Below, piece after piece: positions 34,207 to 43,318 of a stretch of 64,000 bases of DNA; position 1 is the first letter of the stretch; every line of letters begins with the position of its first letter. The position numbers and the translations under genes are program-made. The stretch lies in assembly GCF_028610675.1 (NCBI RefSeq), contig NZ_JAQQWS010000001.1, positions 620,001-684,000 of the forward strand. Direction: 5' to 3'. This DNA is from Alkalihalobacillus pseudalcaliphilus (lineage in GTDB: Bacteria; Bacillota; Bacilli; Bacillales; Bacillaceae_D). A model generated the notes under the pieces. That model made no database searches. It was given only the letters and a program-made list of their open reading frames with translations, and was not told the DNA's origin.

Positions 34207-35641
34207 TCATCCCTTGATCATCCGTTACGGGTCTTTCGAACTTTTGTTTATACGTCTCATGTCCTTTACCAGTTATCACGAGCCAATCATCCTTTTGCAA
34301 TTGGTTAAACACTGTTTCGATAGCCATTGTTCGATCTAATATGATTCGAACTTGCACATTTGCGACTTTCTGATAATACCTTAACACTGACTCCATTTCC
34401 GTCATACTGACACCGTTTAAATCATCTAACGTCAAAATGGTGTAATCACTATACGTAATTGAGTTGTCTACCATCACTTTTCTTTTAGAAGCATCACTAT
34501 CACCTCTAAAACCAAAAATATGATAAATTGAATGAGGTTGATAACTCGCAACGGTTTGTAAGCATGCTTGAATGGCGTCTGGTGAATGAGCATAATCAAT
34601 GACTACATGCGCTCCATTTTTTAAATGAGTCATTTGAAACCTACCAGGTACGCCTTGAAAGCTTGAGAAAGCCGCTTGAATAATCGGAGCTTCAAGCCCA
34701 CATTTTTCGGCAGTTATATAAGCAATAAGAGCATTTCTACTTTGATAAACGCCCTTAATAGGGAGCTTCAACATAAGCGAATCATTTGGGTTTTCTTTTT
34801 TGTTCAATTCAAATAGAGTGGAAAACTCAGTCGAATAGGTTGAATAAACATCATTGCTCGAATTTGCACCGATCGTTGTAACCATAACGCCTTGCTTTCT
34901 TACTTCGTTAGCCATCCGCTCACCAAAGTTTTGACTATACGTTGCAATAATCGCTTGTCCATTTTCCTTTAGCAGTTGAAAAAGATGCCTTTTACTCAAA
35001 AAATACTCTTCCATATTTTGATGATAATTAAGGTGGTCGTGGCTTAAGTTAGTAAAGATTGCCAAATCAAATACAACATCCTCCACTCGCTTTTGATCTA
35101 AACCATGGGAAGAAACCTCAATAATGACGAATTCATCTTGACTTTCAGCTAATATCTTTTGAATCGTTCTAGCATCCGGGGTTGTGGCCGTAGATTGTCT
35201 CTGTTCGCCATTGATAATATGGTAGACAGAACTCACTAATGTCACGGTCTTTTTGGCATAAGTAAGAAGGTGATGGAGCATAAAAGCTGTCGTAGTTTTG
35301 CCATTTGTTCCAGTAATACCAATTACTTTATGCTTCCTTGCCGGAAATTGATAAAAAGCAGCTGACAGTCTTGATAAAGCTAATCGGCTATCTGGAACTG
35401 ATATGTAAGGAATTCCGTTAATATGCTCAAGTTTGTCCTCTCCAATAATTGCAACAGCTCCACTGGCAATAGCTTCTTGAACATATTGATTGCCATCTTC
35501 ACTAAACCCCCTTATAGCAACAAAAACAAAGCCTGGTTCAACTTTTTGTGAATGAAAATGAATACCTGAAATAACTGTGTTTTGAGCATTAGACATATCC
35601 AGCTTTTCATCAAGAACCTTTACCAATGTACCCAGTCTCAT
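34178..35641 (-). CDS. MurE-like Mur ligase with altered amino-acid-specificity motif
   Basis: 487 residues from the ATG at 35641 (GAGAGGG upstream); an in-frame start 42 bases earlier is less likely. The three Mur-ligase domains are present: N-terminal UDP-MurNAc-binding domain (SQKVEPGFVFVAIRG), ATPase domain with GITGTNGKTTTA (about 110-121) and SHGLDQKRVEDV with TNLSHDHLNYH, and the C-terminal domain with GKGHETYKQ. The position that normally holds DNPR, which selects meso-diaminopimelate, reads DDLN. It therefore looks like a MurE paralogue with another acceptor. No cell-wall genes are adjacent; hflX follows on the same strand upstream. Confidence 0.85.
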   Translation of the reverse strand: MRLGTLVKVLDEKLDMSNAQNTVISGIHFHSQKVEPGFVFVAIRGFSEDGNQYVQEAIASGAVAIIGEDKLEHINGIPYISVPDSRLALSRLSAAFYQFPARKHKVIGITGTNGKTTTAFMLHHLLTYAKKTVTLVSSVYHIINGEQRQSTATTPDARTIQKILAESQDEFVIIEVSSHGLDQKRVEDVVFDLAIFTNLSHDHLNYHQNMEEYFLSKRHLFQLLKENGQAIIATYSQNFGERMANEVRKQGVMVTTIGANSSNDVYSTYSTEFSTLFELNKKENPNDSLMLKLPIKGVYQSRNALIAYITAEKCGLEAPIIQAAFSSFQGVPGRFQMTHLKNGAHVVIDYAHSPDAIQACLQTVASYQPHSIYHIFGFRGDSDASKRKVMVDNSITYSDYTILTLDDLNGVSMTEMESVLRYYQKVANVQVRIILDRTMAIETVFNQLQKDDWLVITGKGHETYKQKFERPVTDDQGMINHLIDYSK

Positions 35642-35746
35642 TACAAACCCTCTCTCCAATGTTATTGGCAATAGTGTCACCATTAGAGAAAAGAATATCC
35701 GAAATCAGCTTCACAAAGTTTATGGAAATCCTTTTAAAGCTAATCA

Positions 35747-35783
35747 AAATAAAGAGCCTGCCAGATAAGCAAGCCCCTCCTTA
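35747..35783 (-). terminator. Terminator after hflX
   Basis: On the minus strand GGGGCTTGC pairs with GCAGGCTC using two G-U pairs, followed by TTTATTTT. Confidence 0.75.
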
Positions 35784-35784
35784 T

Positions 35785-37056
35785 TTATTCGTTTTCTTTA
35801 ACAAACTGTTTATACTTCTTAAAATCCTTTTGACGACAAAGAACTTTCATATATGTCCCTAACTCATCATGTTTCACCTCAAGAACATCGGCATGCTGTT
35901 GGAAGTATGCGACCAGCTCCCCAGCTGAATAAGGAAATAGGAATTCCGCCTCCACATCATCATAAAAAAGATGCTGCTCTAATTGCTCTTGTAATTCAAG
36001 AAAACCCGTGCCTTCTTTCGCTGACACATAGATAACTCCCTTGTCCTTCCATTGGAAATGCTTTTCAACAAGGTCGCTTTTATTAAATACATATACCATC
36101 GGAACTTGTTCAACACCAATTTCTTTTAATGTGTCATTAGTAACTTTAATATGCTGCTCATGTGCACTATTAGAATAATCTACGACGTGTATTAATAAAT
36201 CAGCTTCTTTGACTTCTTCTAGTGTAGAGCGAAATGCTTGGACTAAATGATGAGGCAATTTATGAACGAAACCAACTGTATCTGTGAGTAAAAATGAACG
36301 TTTTTTCTCTAATGTCACTTTACGAACAGCTGTTTCCAATGTAGCAAAAAGCATATTTTTCTCTAACACTAATTTCTTCTCTCCGAGGTTTACATCCATA
36401 TCCAACAAAGCATTAAGTAACGTTGATTTCCCCGCATTTGTATAACCTACTAAAGCGACAACCGGAATGCCGTCCTTTTTGCGACGCTCACGTTGTATTT
36501 GCCGTTGTTTAACTAACCTACTTAACTCCTTTTTCAAAATGACCATTTTCTCTTCGATTTTTCTTCGATCAAGCTCAAGCTTAGTCTCACCAGCACCACG
36601 GTTTGTCGTACCGACTCCACCAACTTGTCGTCCTAAAGATTGCCTTAATCCAACTAATCGTGGTAGCATATATTGCATTTGGGCAAGTTCTACTTGTAGC
36701 CTCGCTTCCTTCGTTTTGGCTCTTTTTGAAAAAATATCTAAAATCAAAATGGTTCGATCAATCACCTTGCATTCAAGAATTGCTTCGATATTTCGAATTT
36801 GAGATGGTGATAATTCATCATCAAAAATAACGACATTCGCTTCAAATTGTTCCAGTAACACTTTCGCTTCTTGTAACTTACCCGCCCCTACATATGTAGA
36901 TGGATTCACTTTATCAAGACGTTGTGTTAATGTAGCTACGACCTCTACATCGCAAGCAAGAGCAAGTTGCTCAAGTTCCTCAAGTGAAACATTTATATGT
37001 TCTTGTTTCGCTAACTCTGCCCCAATTAATAAGGCTTTTTCTATTCTTTCTTCCAT
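35785..37056 (-). CDS. hflX: HflX-family ribosome-associated GTPase
   Basis: 423 residues, the usual size. The N-terminal HflX domain (about 1-165) ends in GGVGTTNRGAGETKLE, the family hallmark, followed by a coiled-coil linker (about 165-195). The G domain has G1 GYTNAGKST (about 205-213), G3 DTVGF and G4 NKSD. HflX binds the 50S ribosome and splits stalled or stress-inactivated 70S ribosomes. GGAGGT precedes the start at 37056. It follows the HAD phosphatase gene by 21 bases, so the two are co-transcribed, and a terminator lies directly after it. Confidence 0.96.
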   Translation of the reverse strand: MEERIEKALLIGAELAKQEHINVSLEELEQLALACDVEVVATLTQRLDKVNPSTYVGAGKLQEAKVLLEQFEANVVIFDDELSPSQIRNIEAILECKVIDRTILILDIFSKRAKTKEARLQVELAQMQYMLPRLVGLRQSLGRQVGGVGTTNRGAGETKLELDRRKIEEKMVILKKELSRLVKQRQIQRERRKKDGIPVVALVGYTNAGKSTLLNALLDMDVNLGEKKLVLEKNMLFATLETAVRKVTLEKKRSFLLTDTVGFVHKLPHHLVQAFRSTLEEVKEADLLIHVVDYSNSAHEQHIKVTNDTLKEIGVEQVPMVYVFNKSDLVEKHFQWKDKGVIYVSAKEGTGFLELQEQLEQHLFYDDVEAEFLFPYSAGELVAYFQQHADVLEVKHDELGTYMKVLCRQKDFKKYKQFVKENE

Positions 37057-37077
37057 CTATACCTCCAAAAGACTACA

Positions 37078-37869
37078 TTACGTTCTTTTTTTTAATGTTT
37101 CTAACAACGGAAATAAATCATGTAAATCACTAATTTCATCATTGGGTTTTACTTCATTCATTTCCTTTTTTTCGCGATTTAACCATACTGACCGAATTCC
37201 GACTCGATTAGCACCTAAAATGTCTGTCATTAAATTGTCGCCAACCATCATTACTTCGTCTTTTTCTAGATTCATTTCATCTAAAGCATATTGAAAAATA
37301 GCTGGCTCTGGTTTTCCTTTTCCAAAATCACCTGATATAATAATTTTTTCAAAATAAGGTTTGAGTTCAGGCGTAATTGACAGCTTTGTATTTTGCAATT
37401 GTGGTGACCCATTTGTTAATAATAACAGGCGATAATCCTTTTGTAATCTTTCAAGCACTTCTAAACTTTCTTCATATAAAAAAGGGGACTCCATCCGGTA
37501 TGTTCGAAACTTTATTGCAAGCTCTTTTGCATAAGATTTATCCACAATCCCAACCTGCTTTAGTGATTTTTCCCACGTATCGAAGTGATAATTTTTCACC
37601 ATAGCATTCATTTTTTGAAATTCTGGATGGTCTTCTTCAAAGTGACCCCAAAGTCCTTCAAAAGGGTTGATACCAATGAGTTGTGTAAATGAATATGTCT
37701 CATATTCTTCATAGAGGGAACGTGCTATTTTTCGAGCTGTTTCTTCAAATAATTGAGCATTTACTTGATACTTATTCTCTACATCTTGACTTGTTTTTGC
37801 AAATGCGGTATCTATGCTTTTCTTATCCCATAATAACGTGTCATCTAAATCAAAAAAAATCGCCTTCAC
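37078..37869 (-). CDS. HAD-superfamily hydrolase (YjjG-like)
   Basis: 263 residues from a GTG at 37869, chosen because AGGGAG lies ten bases upstream and the protein then begins MKAIFFDLDDTLLWD. HAD motifs: I DLDDTL, II LLTNGS (about 148), III K in GKGKPEP, IV VMMVGDN followed by D in MTDILGAN. The helical cap insertion is of the C1 type. Such phosphatases include nucleotide house-cleaning enzymes (YjjG) and N-acyl phosphatases; the substrate here is unknown. First gene of an operon with hflX; a tiny leader ORF lies upstream. Confidence 0.9.
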   Translation of the reverse strand: MKAIFFDLDDTLLWDKKSIDTAFAKTSQDVENKYQVNAQLFEETARKIARSLYEEYETYSFTQLIGINPFEGLWGHFEEDHPEFQKMNAMVKNYHFDTWEKSLKQVGIVDKSYAKELAIKFRTYRMESPFLYEESLEVLERLQKDYRLLLLTNGSPQLQNTKLSITPELKPYFEKIIISGDFGKGKPEPAIFQYALDEMNLEKDEVMMVGDNLMTDILGANRVGIRSVWLNREKKEMNEVKPNDEISDLHDLFPLLETLKKRT

Positions 37870-37907
37870 TCTTCCCCACTCCCTATCTCTCACGAATTAC
37901 CTATACG

Positions 37908-37967
37908 TTATAGCGTACCTTGAATGAAGGAGATCGGCAAGAAGATTTCTGATAATTGGTTTGTCAT
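37908..37967 (-). CDS. Possible 19-residue leader peptide ORF
   Basis: On the minus strand, AAGGAGG at 37984-37978 precedes an ATG at 37967 (a TTG is directly before it), encoding MTNQLSEIFLPISFIQGTL and a stop 40 bases before the HAD gene's start. The site is stronger than that of the gene itself. It may couple translation or be fortuitous; the other 250 bases of this gap hold nothing recognised. Confidence 0.35.
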   Translation of the reverse strand: MTNQLSEIFLPISFIQGTL

Positions 37968-38152
37968 CAACCAAAGTCCTCCTTAAAGTAGTTTCTTTTA
38001 AATACATATCCTTTACAACCAATATAAAATTTGTTGAATTTATACAAATCATTGATTAAACGTTCAAAATGAGCTTAAGCTACTAATAATTATATACTAT
38101 TAGAAATTTTTACTCTTTTAGACATAGCTCTAATGAACCACCTTATAAAAAA

Positions 38153-38184
38153 ACAAGATTGGCCGATATTGACCAATCTTGTTA
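38153..38184 (-). terminator. Terminator after the PC4-like gene
   Basis: AACAAGATTGG and CCAATCTTGTT pair perfectly, followed on the minus strand by TTTTTT. Confidence 0.9.
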
Positions 38185-38191
38185 CATCACG

Positions 38192-38410
38192 TTAATCAGA
38201 ACTTGTTAATAGCTTTTTTAATTCTAGTAATTCCTCTTTCGTAAACGTCATTCCCTTTCCCATTTTGACATGGTCAGGCGACCAATCACGTATATCATAT
38301 TTCGGGTCTCGCCCATTCCAACTAATCCAATTCAGTTCTCTCTTCCAGCCTTTTGGACTTTCAGAAATCGTACCAATGCTTTTAATAATATCATATTTAA
38401 ATTCCGTCAA
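38192..38410 (-). CDS. YdbC/PC4-family small DNA-binding protein
   Basis: 72 residues, from MTEFKYDIIKSIGTISESPK through GWKRELNWISWNGRDPKYDI and RDWSPDHVKMGKGMTFTKEE, the continuous pattern of the bacterial YdbC family, a single-stranded DNA-binding fold like the eukaryotic coactivator PC4. Members bind ssDNA and are proposed to act in transcription or DNA maintenance. Its start overlaps the PAP2 phosphatase gene's stop by 4 bases, so both are one operon, and a strong terminator follows. Confidence 0.88.
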   Translation of the reverse strand: MTEFKYDIIKSIGTISESPKGWKRELNWISWNGRDPKYDIRDWSPDHVKMGKGMTFTKEELLELKKLLTSSD

Positions 38411-39039
38411 TGTATGTTCCTCCTATTAAAATGTTCTCTCACAACATCTGCCATAATGAGCATCATTGCCGCTAAAGCAAACCCTCCCCATACATCGGAA
38501 GCATAATGAACACCTAAATAAATTCGACTAAAACCTATAAGGACTATCAGTAAAGCTATCAGGATTTGAATAAGAATTGTCACGCTATTTTTGTGAAAAT
38601 GTTTCCCAATGAAATAAATGAGAAACCCGTAGAGTAGAAAAGACATCATGGAATGGTTACTTGGATAACTATAACCAAATCCATCATACATCATGATCAC
38701 TTCTGGTCGTTCTCGTGAAAAAACAGCTTTTAACAATAAATTAAGGCAACTTCCTCCTATCATAAGACAGCCCAAAACCAAGGCATCCTGCCTCTTTTTT
38801 AGCAGAAGGAAGACAATGGACAATACGATGGTTCCTACAATTAGAAACGTTTTAGAGCCTAGTTCTGTAATTAAAACGAATAGTTCATTTGTGAAGGAAT
38901 TTTCTAGGGATAAAGTTAATTTAAATAGTAGGTTATCCATATAGAGTTCTTCTTGTGTCATTACTAGAATCGTCATGATCAAAAAGATGAAAGTGCTTGT
39001 ATAAAATAAGAAGGTCTGGGATTTTGACAAGGTTATCAC
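38407..39039 (-). CDS. PAP2-family membrane phosphatase
   Basis: 210 residues with about six membrane segments. The tripartite phosphatase signature is present: KAVFSRERP (KxxxxxxRP, about 110-118), PSNH (about 135-138; usually PSGH) and SRIYLGVHYASD (SRxxxxxHxxxD, about 178-189). These enzymes dephosphorylate lipid phosphates such as undecaprenyl pyrophosphate, phosphatidylglycerophosphate or phosphatidic acid on the outer face of the membrane. The substrate is not fixed by sequence. First gene of a pair with the PC4-like gene. Confidence 0.92.
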   Translation of the reverse strand: MITLSKSQTFLFYTSTFIFLIMTILVMTQEELYMDNLLFKLTLSLENSFTNELFVLITELGSKTFLIVGTIVLSIVFLLLKKRQDALVLGCLMIGGSCLNLLLKAVFSRERPEVIMMYDGFGYSYPSNHSMMSFLLYGFLIYFIGKHFHKNSVTILIQILIALLIVLIGFSRIYLGVHYASDVWGGFALAAMMLIMADVVREHFNRRNIH

Positions 39040-39264
39040 TCTTTTTGAAGCTACCTTATCACAGTATGGATGGAAAAAACAAATGATAGATGGTTGACAA
39101 AATTGAAAGAGGTAGGTTTTGTAGGTCTCATTTGTATGAAGGGAGATTCTTTTGGTTTTGTATGGAGAGGTTATTCTTTAGACTACTTTAGTCCTGTGCC
39201 TCCTTCCCTGTTATTTATTATAATAATACGGTATTTTCCGTGAATCTCCTGCTTGATTTTTGAG

Positions 39265-39585
39265 TTTTTTGTATGAAAGTTTGTGAGAACATGGAGCGTT
39301 AATCGTCGCTACCGAAATTATGCTTCGCGTCCTGCGGGGTGGCGCCGAACTAACTAGCTTCGCTAGTGGATTTCGGCTCTGCCACTACGTCCCGCGGGAG
39401 TCTCCGCATATTTTCGTCCGCTGGGTTACCGTAAATTCTTAAGTTCAAAAAAAAACAATTCAACACTATTCTTTTAAAATGAAAAAGAACAAAATCAAAT
39501 TGAATAAAGAGCCCATAGTAAAGAGTGAAACTGTAAAGGAAGTGCCGTAGTTTGTCGTCAATGGTGGATGAGGATAGCAAACACT
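39265..39585 (+). repeat. Composite intergenic repeat, copy E (type II core and linker)
   Basis: TTGTATGAAAGTTTGTGAGA, AACATGGAGCGTTAATCGTC, GCGTCCTGCGGGGTGGCGCC, the CTAGC-TTC-GCTAG hairpin, CCCGCGGGAGTCTCCGCA and the linker CAATTCAACACTATTC with AAAGAACAAAATCAAATTG. Very close to copy D. It lies between the PAP2 gene start and the exoA end and holds no gene. Confidence 0.88.
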
Positions 39586-39586
39586 T

Positions 39587-39720
39587 TCCTACAACATATT
39601 ACTCCTTTGACCCCACTTATGTTGTTACTTCTTTGCTTTTCCTACAACATAGCAATGCTTTTACTCGGCTTATATTGTTACTTTCTTTACGTGTAGTTAC
39701 TCACCTTTTTCCCTCGATTA
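39587..39720 (+). repeat. Decayed tandem repeat, about 53-bp period
   Basis: TCCTACAACATA recurs at 39587 and 39640 (53 bases apart), with related ACTTATGTTGTTACTT and GCTTATATTGTTACTT downstream of each, and then GTGTAGTTACTCAC. It occupies the place within repeat copy E where copies D and F carry their arrays. The stretch from 39721 to 39850 holds nothing recognised. Confidence 0.55.
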
Positions 39721-39851
39721 ACTGACATGCTTTTGCCCATACAAAAGTGTACATTGTTATTTAATCGTTTTTGAACATTCCTAGATTAGCCATGTTCTAG
39801 TTTTTGTTTAGTCCTTTAGGCTTATGCGGGAGTAATACTTACGTGATCGAA

Positions 39852-39889
39852 AAAAGCAAAGAAAGAGTTAGTTTTCTTTCCTTGCTTTG
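39852..39889 (-). terminator. Terminator after exoA
   Basis: On the minus strand AAAGCAAGGAAAG pairs with CTTTCTTTGCTTT with a small bulge, followed by TTT. Confidence 0.65.
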
Positions 39890-39896
39890 ATTTTAT

Positions 39897-40652
39897 TTAT
39901 ATTTCTAGTTCAAGGACAACGGGGCAATGGTCACTTCCTAGGATATGGTCATGAATATCGGCCGTTTTTATTGTACCTTGTAAAATGGATGAGAGGATAA
40001 AATAATCGATTCTCCAGCCAATATTCCTTTCCCTCACTTTATTCATGTATGACCACCAGCTGAATCTATCTGCTACATTTGCATGTATTGAACGGAAGCT
40101 ATCGACAAAACCGCTATTAAGCATCCGTGTCATTTTTTCTCTTTCTTCAAATGTGAAACCTGAGTTCCCAATATTAGATTTTGAGTTTTTTATATCTTGC
40201 TCTGTATGAGCAACATTCAAATCTCCTGCAAGGATAACTGGTTTCAACAATTCTAGCTTTTTAAGAAATGCGAGGAAGTAATCCTCCCATTGTAGACGAT
40301 AGTCAAGCCTTGATAAATCGCGTTTCGAGTTAGGCGTGTAACACGTAACAAAATAAAAGCTTTCAAATTCAAGTGTAATGACACGCCCTTCAAGGTCGAT
40401 TAACTCTTCACCAATGCCATACTGTACGGATAAGGGTGTCTCCTTCGTAAACACAGCTGTACCCGAATAGCCTTTTCTTTTTGCATCATTCCAATATTGT
40501 TGATACCCGTTTAATGCTAATTCAATTTGCTCTCGTTGACATTTTGTTTCCTGAATCGCAAAAATATCTGCGTCTACCTCATGAAAATAATCTAAAAATC
40601 CTTTTTTCACACATGCACGAATACCATTAACGTTCCATGAGACTAATTTCAC
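39897..40652 (-). CDS. exoA: Exodeoxyribonuclease III
   Basis: 251 residues, the usual ExoA/XthA length. Catalytic hallmarks of the AP-endonuclease fold are visible: WNVNGIRAC (Asn7), IQETKC (Glu34), YxxYCTPNSK region, GDLNVAH (Asp/Asn), and the C-terminal GSDHCPVVLEL (Asp-His pair). It cleaves DNA 5' to abasic sites and removes 3' blocking groups in base-excision repair. It is monocistronic, at the end of the lysine cluster but with its own upstream gap of 75 bases. Confidence 0.97.
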   Translation of the reverse strand: MKLVSWNVNGIRACVKKGFLDYFHEVDADIFAIQETKCQREQIELALNGYQQYWNDAKRKGYSGTAVFTKETPLSVQYGIGEELIDLEGRVITLEFESFYFVTCYTPNSKRDLSRLDYRLQWEDYFLAFLKKLELLKPVILAGDLNVAHTEQDIKNSKSNIGNSGFTFEEREKMTRMLNSGFVDSFRSIHANVADRFSWWSYMNKVRERNIGWRIDYFILSSILQGTIKTADIHDHILGSDHCPVVLELEI

Positions 40653-40727
40653 TGTTTCAGCTCCAATCCTAGTTACACATTATATCATTATAACGAGATA
40701 ACTAGGGTTCTAGCAAGAAACATCTAC

Positions 40728-41993
40728 TTAACTATCAGTTTCAAATTCACACCAACGTAAAATTAAATGCACGAATACTTTAGCCGCTTCAACCATTGCT
40801 TTTACTTCAATCGATTCATTCGGATAATGAGCTAGCTCTGTCGTACCAGGACCATAAACGACGGTTGGAATATGACCGACTTGATAAAGAACACCAGCAT
40901 CTGTGGCCCACGGGGCTGCTTCGACTTTTGCTTTTTGACCAGATACCTTCATCACTGTATCTTTTATGACATGGAGAAAGGGGTGATCCATATTAATACT
41001 ACCTGGCATCCACTGAGCCCCAAACCATTCAACAGCCAAAGGATGTTCAATAAACCACGGATCTAAGAACATCGACGGATGAAGGATTTGCTCAAAAACT
41101 TCTTTCGCTTCTTCTATCGTTTCTTCAAAAAAAACGCCATACCTTCCTTCGATGATTACGTGATCTGGTACCATCGATGGCCAGTCTCCACCAGAGATTT
41201 TCCCAATGTTTATTGGAATGGGAATCGGAATATGTTCATATAAAGGATGATGAATTTGTTCATTACGACGCTTTTCTAACATTTTGAGCTGCTCAATAAC
41301 TACGTAAGCTTTATCGATTGCTGACACACCATCATATCGAGTACCACCATGTGCCGCCCTGCCTGTTACCTTAATTCGGAACCAAAGGGAACCTTGTTGA
41401 AGAGGAAAAATCTTCAATTTGGTTGGCTCTGGGATAAGTGCGGCATCCGCTTGATAACCTTTTAAAGTTGCCGCTAATGTTCCAGCACCTCCACATTCTT
41501 CATCCACGACACTTTGGAAGATGAGGTTTCCTTTCAAACGGACGTTCAACTCTTTTATGACTTTAAGAGCTAATAATAAAGAAATTGTCCCGCCCTTCAT
41601 ATCCGTCGTACCACGACCGAAAACCCGCTCGCCATCAAAGTAAGCTTGGAACGGAGCTGTCTTCCATTGCCGTAGGTCACCACCTGGCACTACATCAATA
41701 TGACTATTTAACAGTAACGAGCGACCTCCTCCCTCCCCTTTCCATACCCCAATCACATTAGGACTCCGCTCAAATTGATCTCTAGTGGAAACGAATGCCT
41801 CATGTTTCATTAACTCATTAACATCTGGTTCAAACCAATCAATATCCATTTCTAACTCCGTTAATAACATGTTGATATATTGTTGGGCTTGCCATTCATT
41901 TTGGTAAGTCGATTCATAATTAACTAATTGACAGAGATGTTGAACAAATGATTGCTGATGGACTTCCAGTAATTTTTCAATTTGTTTATTCAT
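40728..41993 (-). CDS. yodQ: M20-family deacylase of the kam/yod lysine cluster (YodQ-like)
   Basis: 421 residues of the ArgE/DapE/M20 peptidase family. Metal-binding motifs are NSHIDVVPGG (about 95), GRGTTDMKGG (about 125) and DEECGGAGT (about 160), and AHGGTRYDG marks the dimerisation-domain entrance. In B. subtilis YodQ belongs to the yodO-yodT lysine cluster and is thought to remove the acetyl group placed on beta-lysine at the start of the route. It is the last gene of the sigma-54-driven operon and begins directly at the stop of the CoA-transferase gene, with GGGGGGAG upstream. Confidence 0.88.
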   Translation of the reverse strand: MNKQIEKLLEVHQQSFVQHLCQLVNYESTYQNEWQAQQYINMLLTELEMDIDWFEPDVNELMKHEAFVSTRDQFERSPNVIGVWKGEGGGRSLLLNSHIDVVPGGDLRQWKTAPFQAYFDGERVFGRGTTDMKGGTISLLLALKVIKELNVRLKGNLIFQSVVDEECGGAGTLAATLKGYQADAALIPEPTKLKIFPLQQGSLWFRIKVTGRAAHGGTRYDGVSAIDKAYVVIEQLKMLEKRRNEQIHHPLYEHIPIPIPINIGKISGGDWPSMVPDHVIIEGRYGVFFEETIEEAKEVFEQILHPSMFLDPWFIEHPLAVEWFGAQWMPGSINMDHPFLHVIKDTVMKVSGQKAKVEAAPWATDAGVLYQVGHIPTVVYGPGTTELAHYPNESIEVKAMVEAAKVFVHLILRWCEFETDS

Positions 41994-42650
41994 TCAACTC
42001 CCCCCATAAATGCTAGAATCCATTAGAAAGCTTGCTTCTGTTGAAGCGGTTACTTCTTCTAAAGTATATGGAGCAAAGATTTCTTTTAAAATAAGCTGTT
42101 TATCTTTTATTGTAAAAACAGCACGTTCTGTTATGATCATTTGTACACAAGAAGCTGCGGTGAGAGGGTATGTGCATTGTTTAACGATTTTAGGTTGACC
42201 GAATTTGTTCGTATGGCTCATTAAAACAATAATACGTTTTGCTTTTTGTGCAAGTTCAATGGCCCCTCCTATCCCTGGTACTTTTTTTCCTGGAACTAAC
42301 CAATTCGCTAAATCACCTTGGGCACTAACTTCTAGTCCTCCTAATATCGCCATGTCGATTTTACCAGAACGAATCATCGCAAAAGCCGTCGCACTATCAA
42401 AAAAAGAAGCCCCTTTTCGTAAAGTGACAGGAAGACCACCAGCATGACAAATCATCGGATCCTCTTCCCCTTGCTTAGGGCGAACGCCCATACCTAATAG
42501 ACCATTCTCTGCATGTAAAAAAACATGTTTATCTTGTTGAATGTAGTTAGCAACAAGAGAAGGAATGCCAATCCCTAAATTGACAATCATCCCTGATTGA
42601 ATTTCTTGTTCCGCTCTTTTCGCCATGTTCTCTTTGATCATGCCTCCCAT
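41994..42650 (-). CDS. yodR: 3-oxoacid CoA-transferase-like subunit B (YodR-like)
   Basis: About 218 residues; ATGs at 42650 and 42641 are both possible, each with a GGAGG-like site. LGIGIPSLVANYI (about 30) and HAENGLLGMG (about 54-63) are the family I CoA-transferase beta-subunit hallmarks; the Glu of AENG is the catalytic residue that forms the glutamyl-CoA thioester. It pairs with the alpha subunit upstream (genes overlap). In the lysine pathway the two subunits probably activate or cleave the 3-oxo-6-acetamidohexanoate made by the aminotransferase; this role is from the Bacillus yod cluster and is inference. Confidence 0.88.
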   Translation of the reverse strand: MGGMIKENMAKRAEQEIQSGMIVNLGIGIPSLVANYIQQDKHVFLHAENGLLGMGVRPKQGEEDPMICHAGGLPVTLRKGASFFDSATAFAMIRSGKIDMAILGGLEVSAQGDLANWLVPGKKVPGIGGAIELAQKAKRIIVLMSHTNKFGQPKIVKQCTYPLTAASCVQMIITERAVFTIKDKQLILKEIFAPYTLEEVTASTEASFLMDSSIYGGS

Positions 42651-43318
42651 GCCCACCTCCAATCAATGCCTTGACTTTGAACAAGATGTGTAACAAATAA
42701 ACCAGGTGTCATAATATGCTCAGGATTTAACTCCCCGACATCCACCATCTCTTCTACCTCAACGATTACCTGCTCGGCAGCCATTGCCATAAGTGGTGCC
42801 GTATTTCGTGCGGTTGCCTCGTACATTAAATTCCCAAAACGGTCGGCTTTTTTAGCATAAATAATCGCGACATCAGCAGTTAGAGCTGGCTCAATGAAAT
42901 AATCTTGATTTTGCCATCTCATTGTTTCAACTGGTTGATTTAAAGCTTCGGCATAACAAATATCGCTTAGCACTGCGGCTATACCACTACCGCCTGCCCT
43001 AATTCGTTCCATTAATATTCCTTGAGGTGAAAACTCAATTTCAAGCTCACCAGAAATCATCTTTTGGCCTGCTATAGGGTTAGAACCGATATGTGATGTA
43101 ATTAACTTTTTTACCTTTTTATTAGCAATGACAGGCCCTATTCCAATCGTCGGAAAGGCAGCATCATTCCCAATTAACGTAACGGCTGATAAGTCAATGT
43201 CTGCTAAGACCTTCACGAGTAATGGTGGATTGCCAATACCTCCAAAACCACTATACATAATCGTTTGAGCTTTTTTAAGAACAGGAAAAATCTCATCAAG
43301 TTCACATACTTTATTCAT
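42638..43318 (-). CDS. yodS: 3-oxoacid CoA-transferase-like subunit A (YodS-like)
   Basis: 226 residues. SGFGGIGNPPLLVKVLADI (about 18-36) is the alpha-subunit GxGGxG-like CoA-binding start, and LITSHIGSNP and ATARNTAPLMAMAAEQVIVEVEE are further class hallmarks. It combines with subunit B to transfer CoA to an acyl acid intermediate of lysine breakdown. Start at 43318 has GAGGAGGG upstream. It overlaps the aminotransferase gene by 8 bases and the beta-subunit gene too, so stoichiometric translation is expected. Confidence 0.9.
   Translation of the reverse strand: MNKVCELDEIFPVLKKAQTIMYSGFGGIGNPPLLVKVLADIDLSAVTLIGNDAAFPTIGIGPVIANKKVKKLITSHIGSNPIAGQKMISGELEIEFSPQGILMERIRAGGSGIAAVLSDICYAEALNQPVETMRWQNQDYFIEPALTADVAIIYAKKADRFGNLMYEATARNTAPLMAMAAEQVIVEVEEMVDVGELNPEHIMTPGLFVTHLVQSQGIDWRWAWEA

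Noticed and set aside
36467..36830. Plus-strand frames inside hflX
   Set aside because: They are antisense to a strongly conserved gene.
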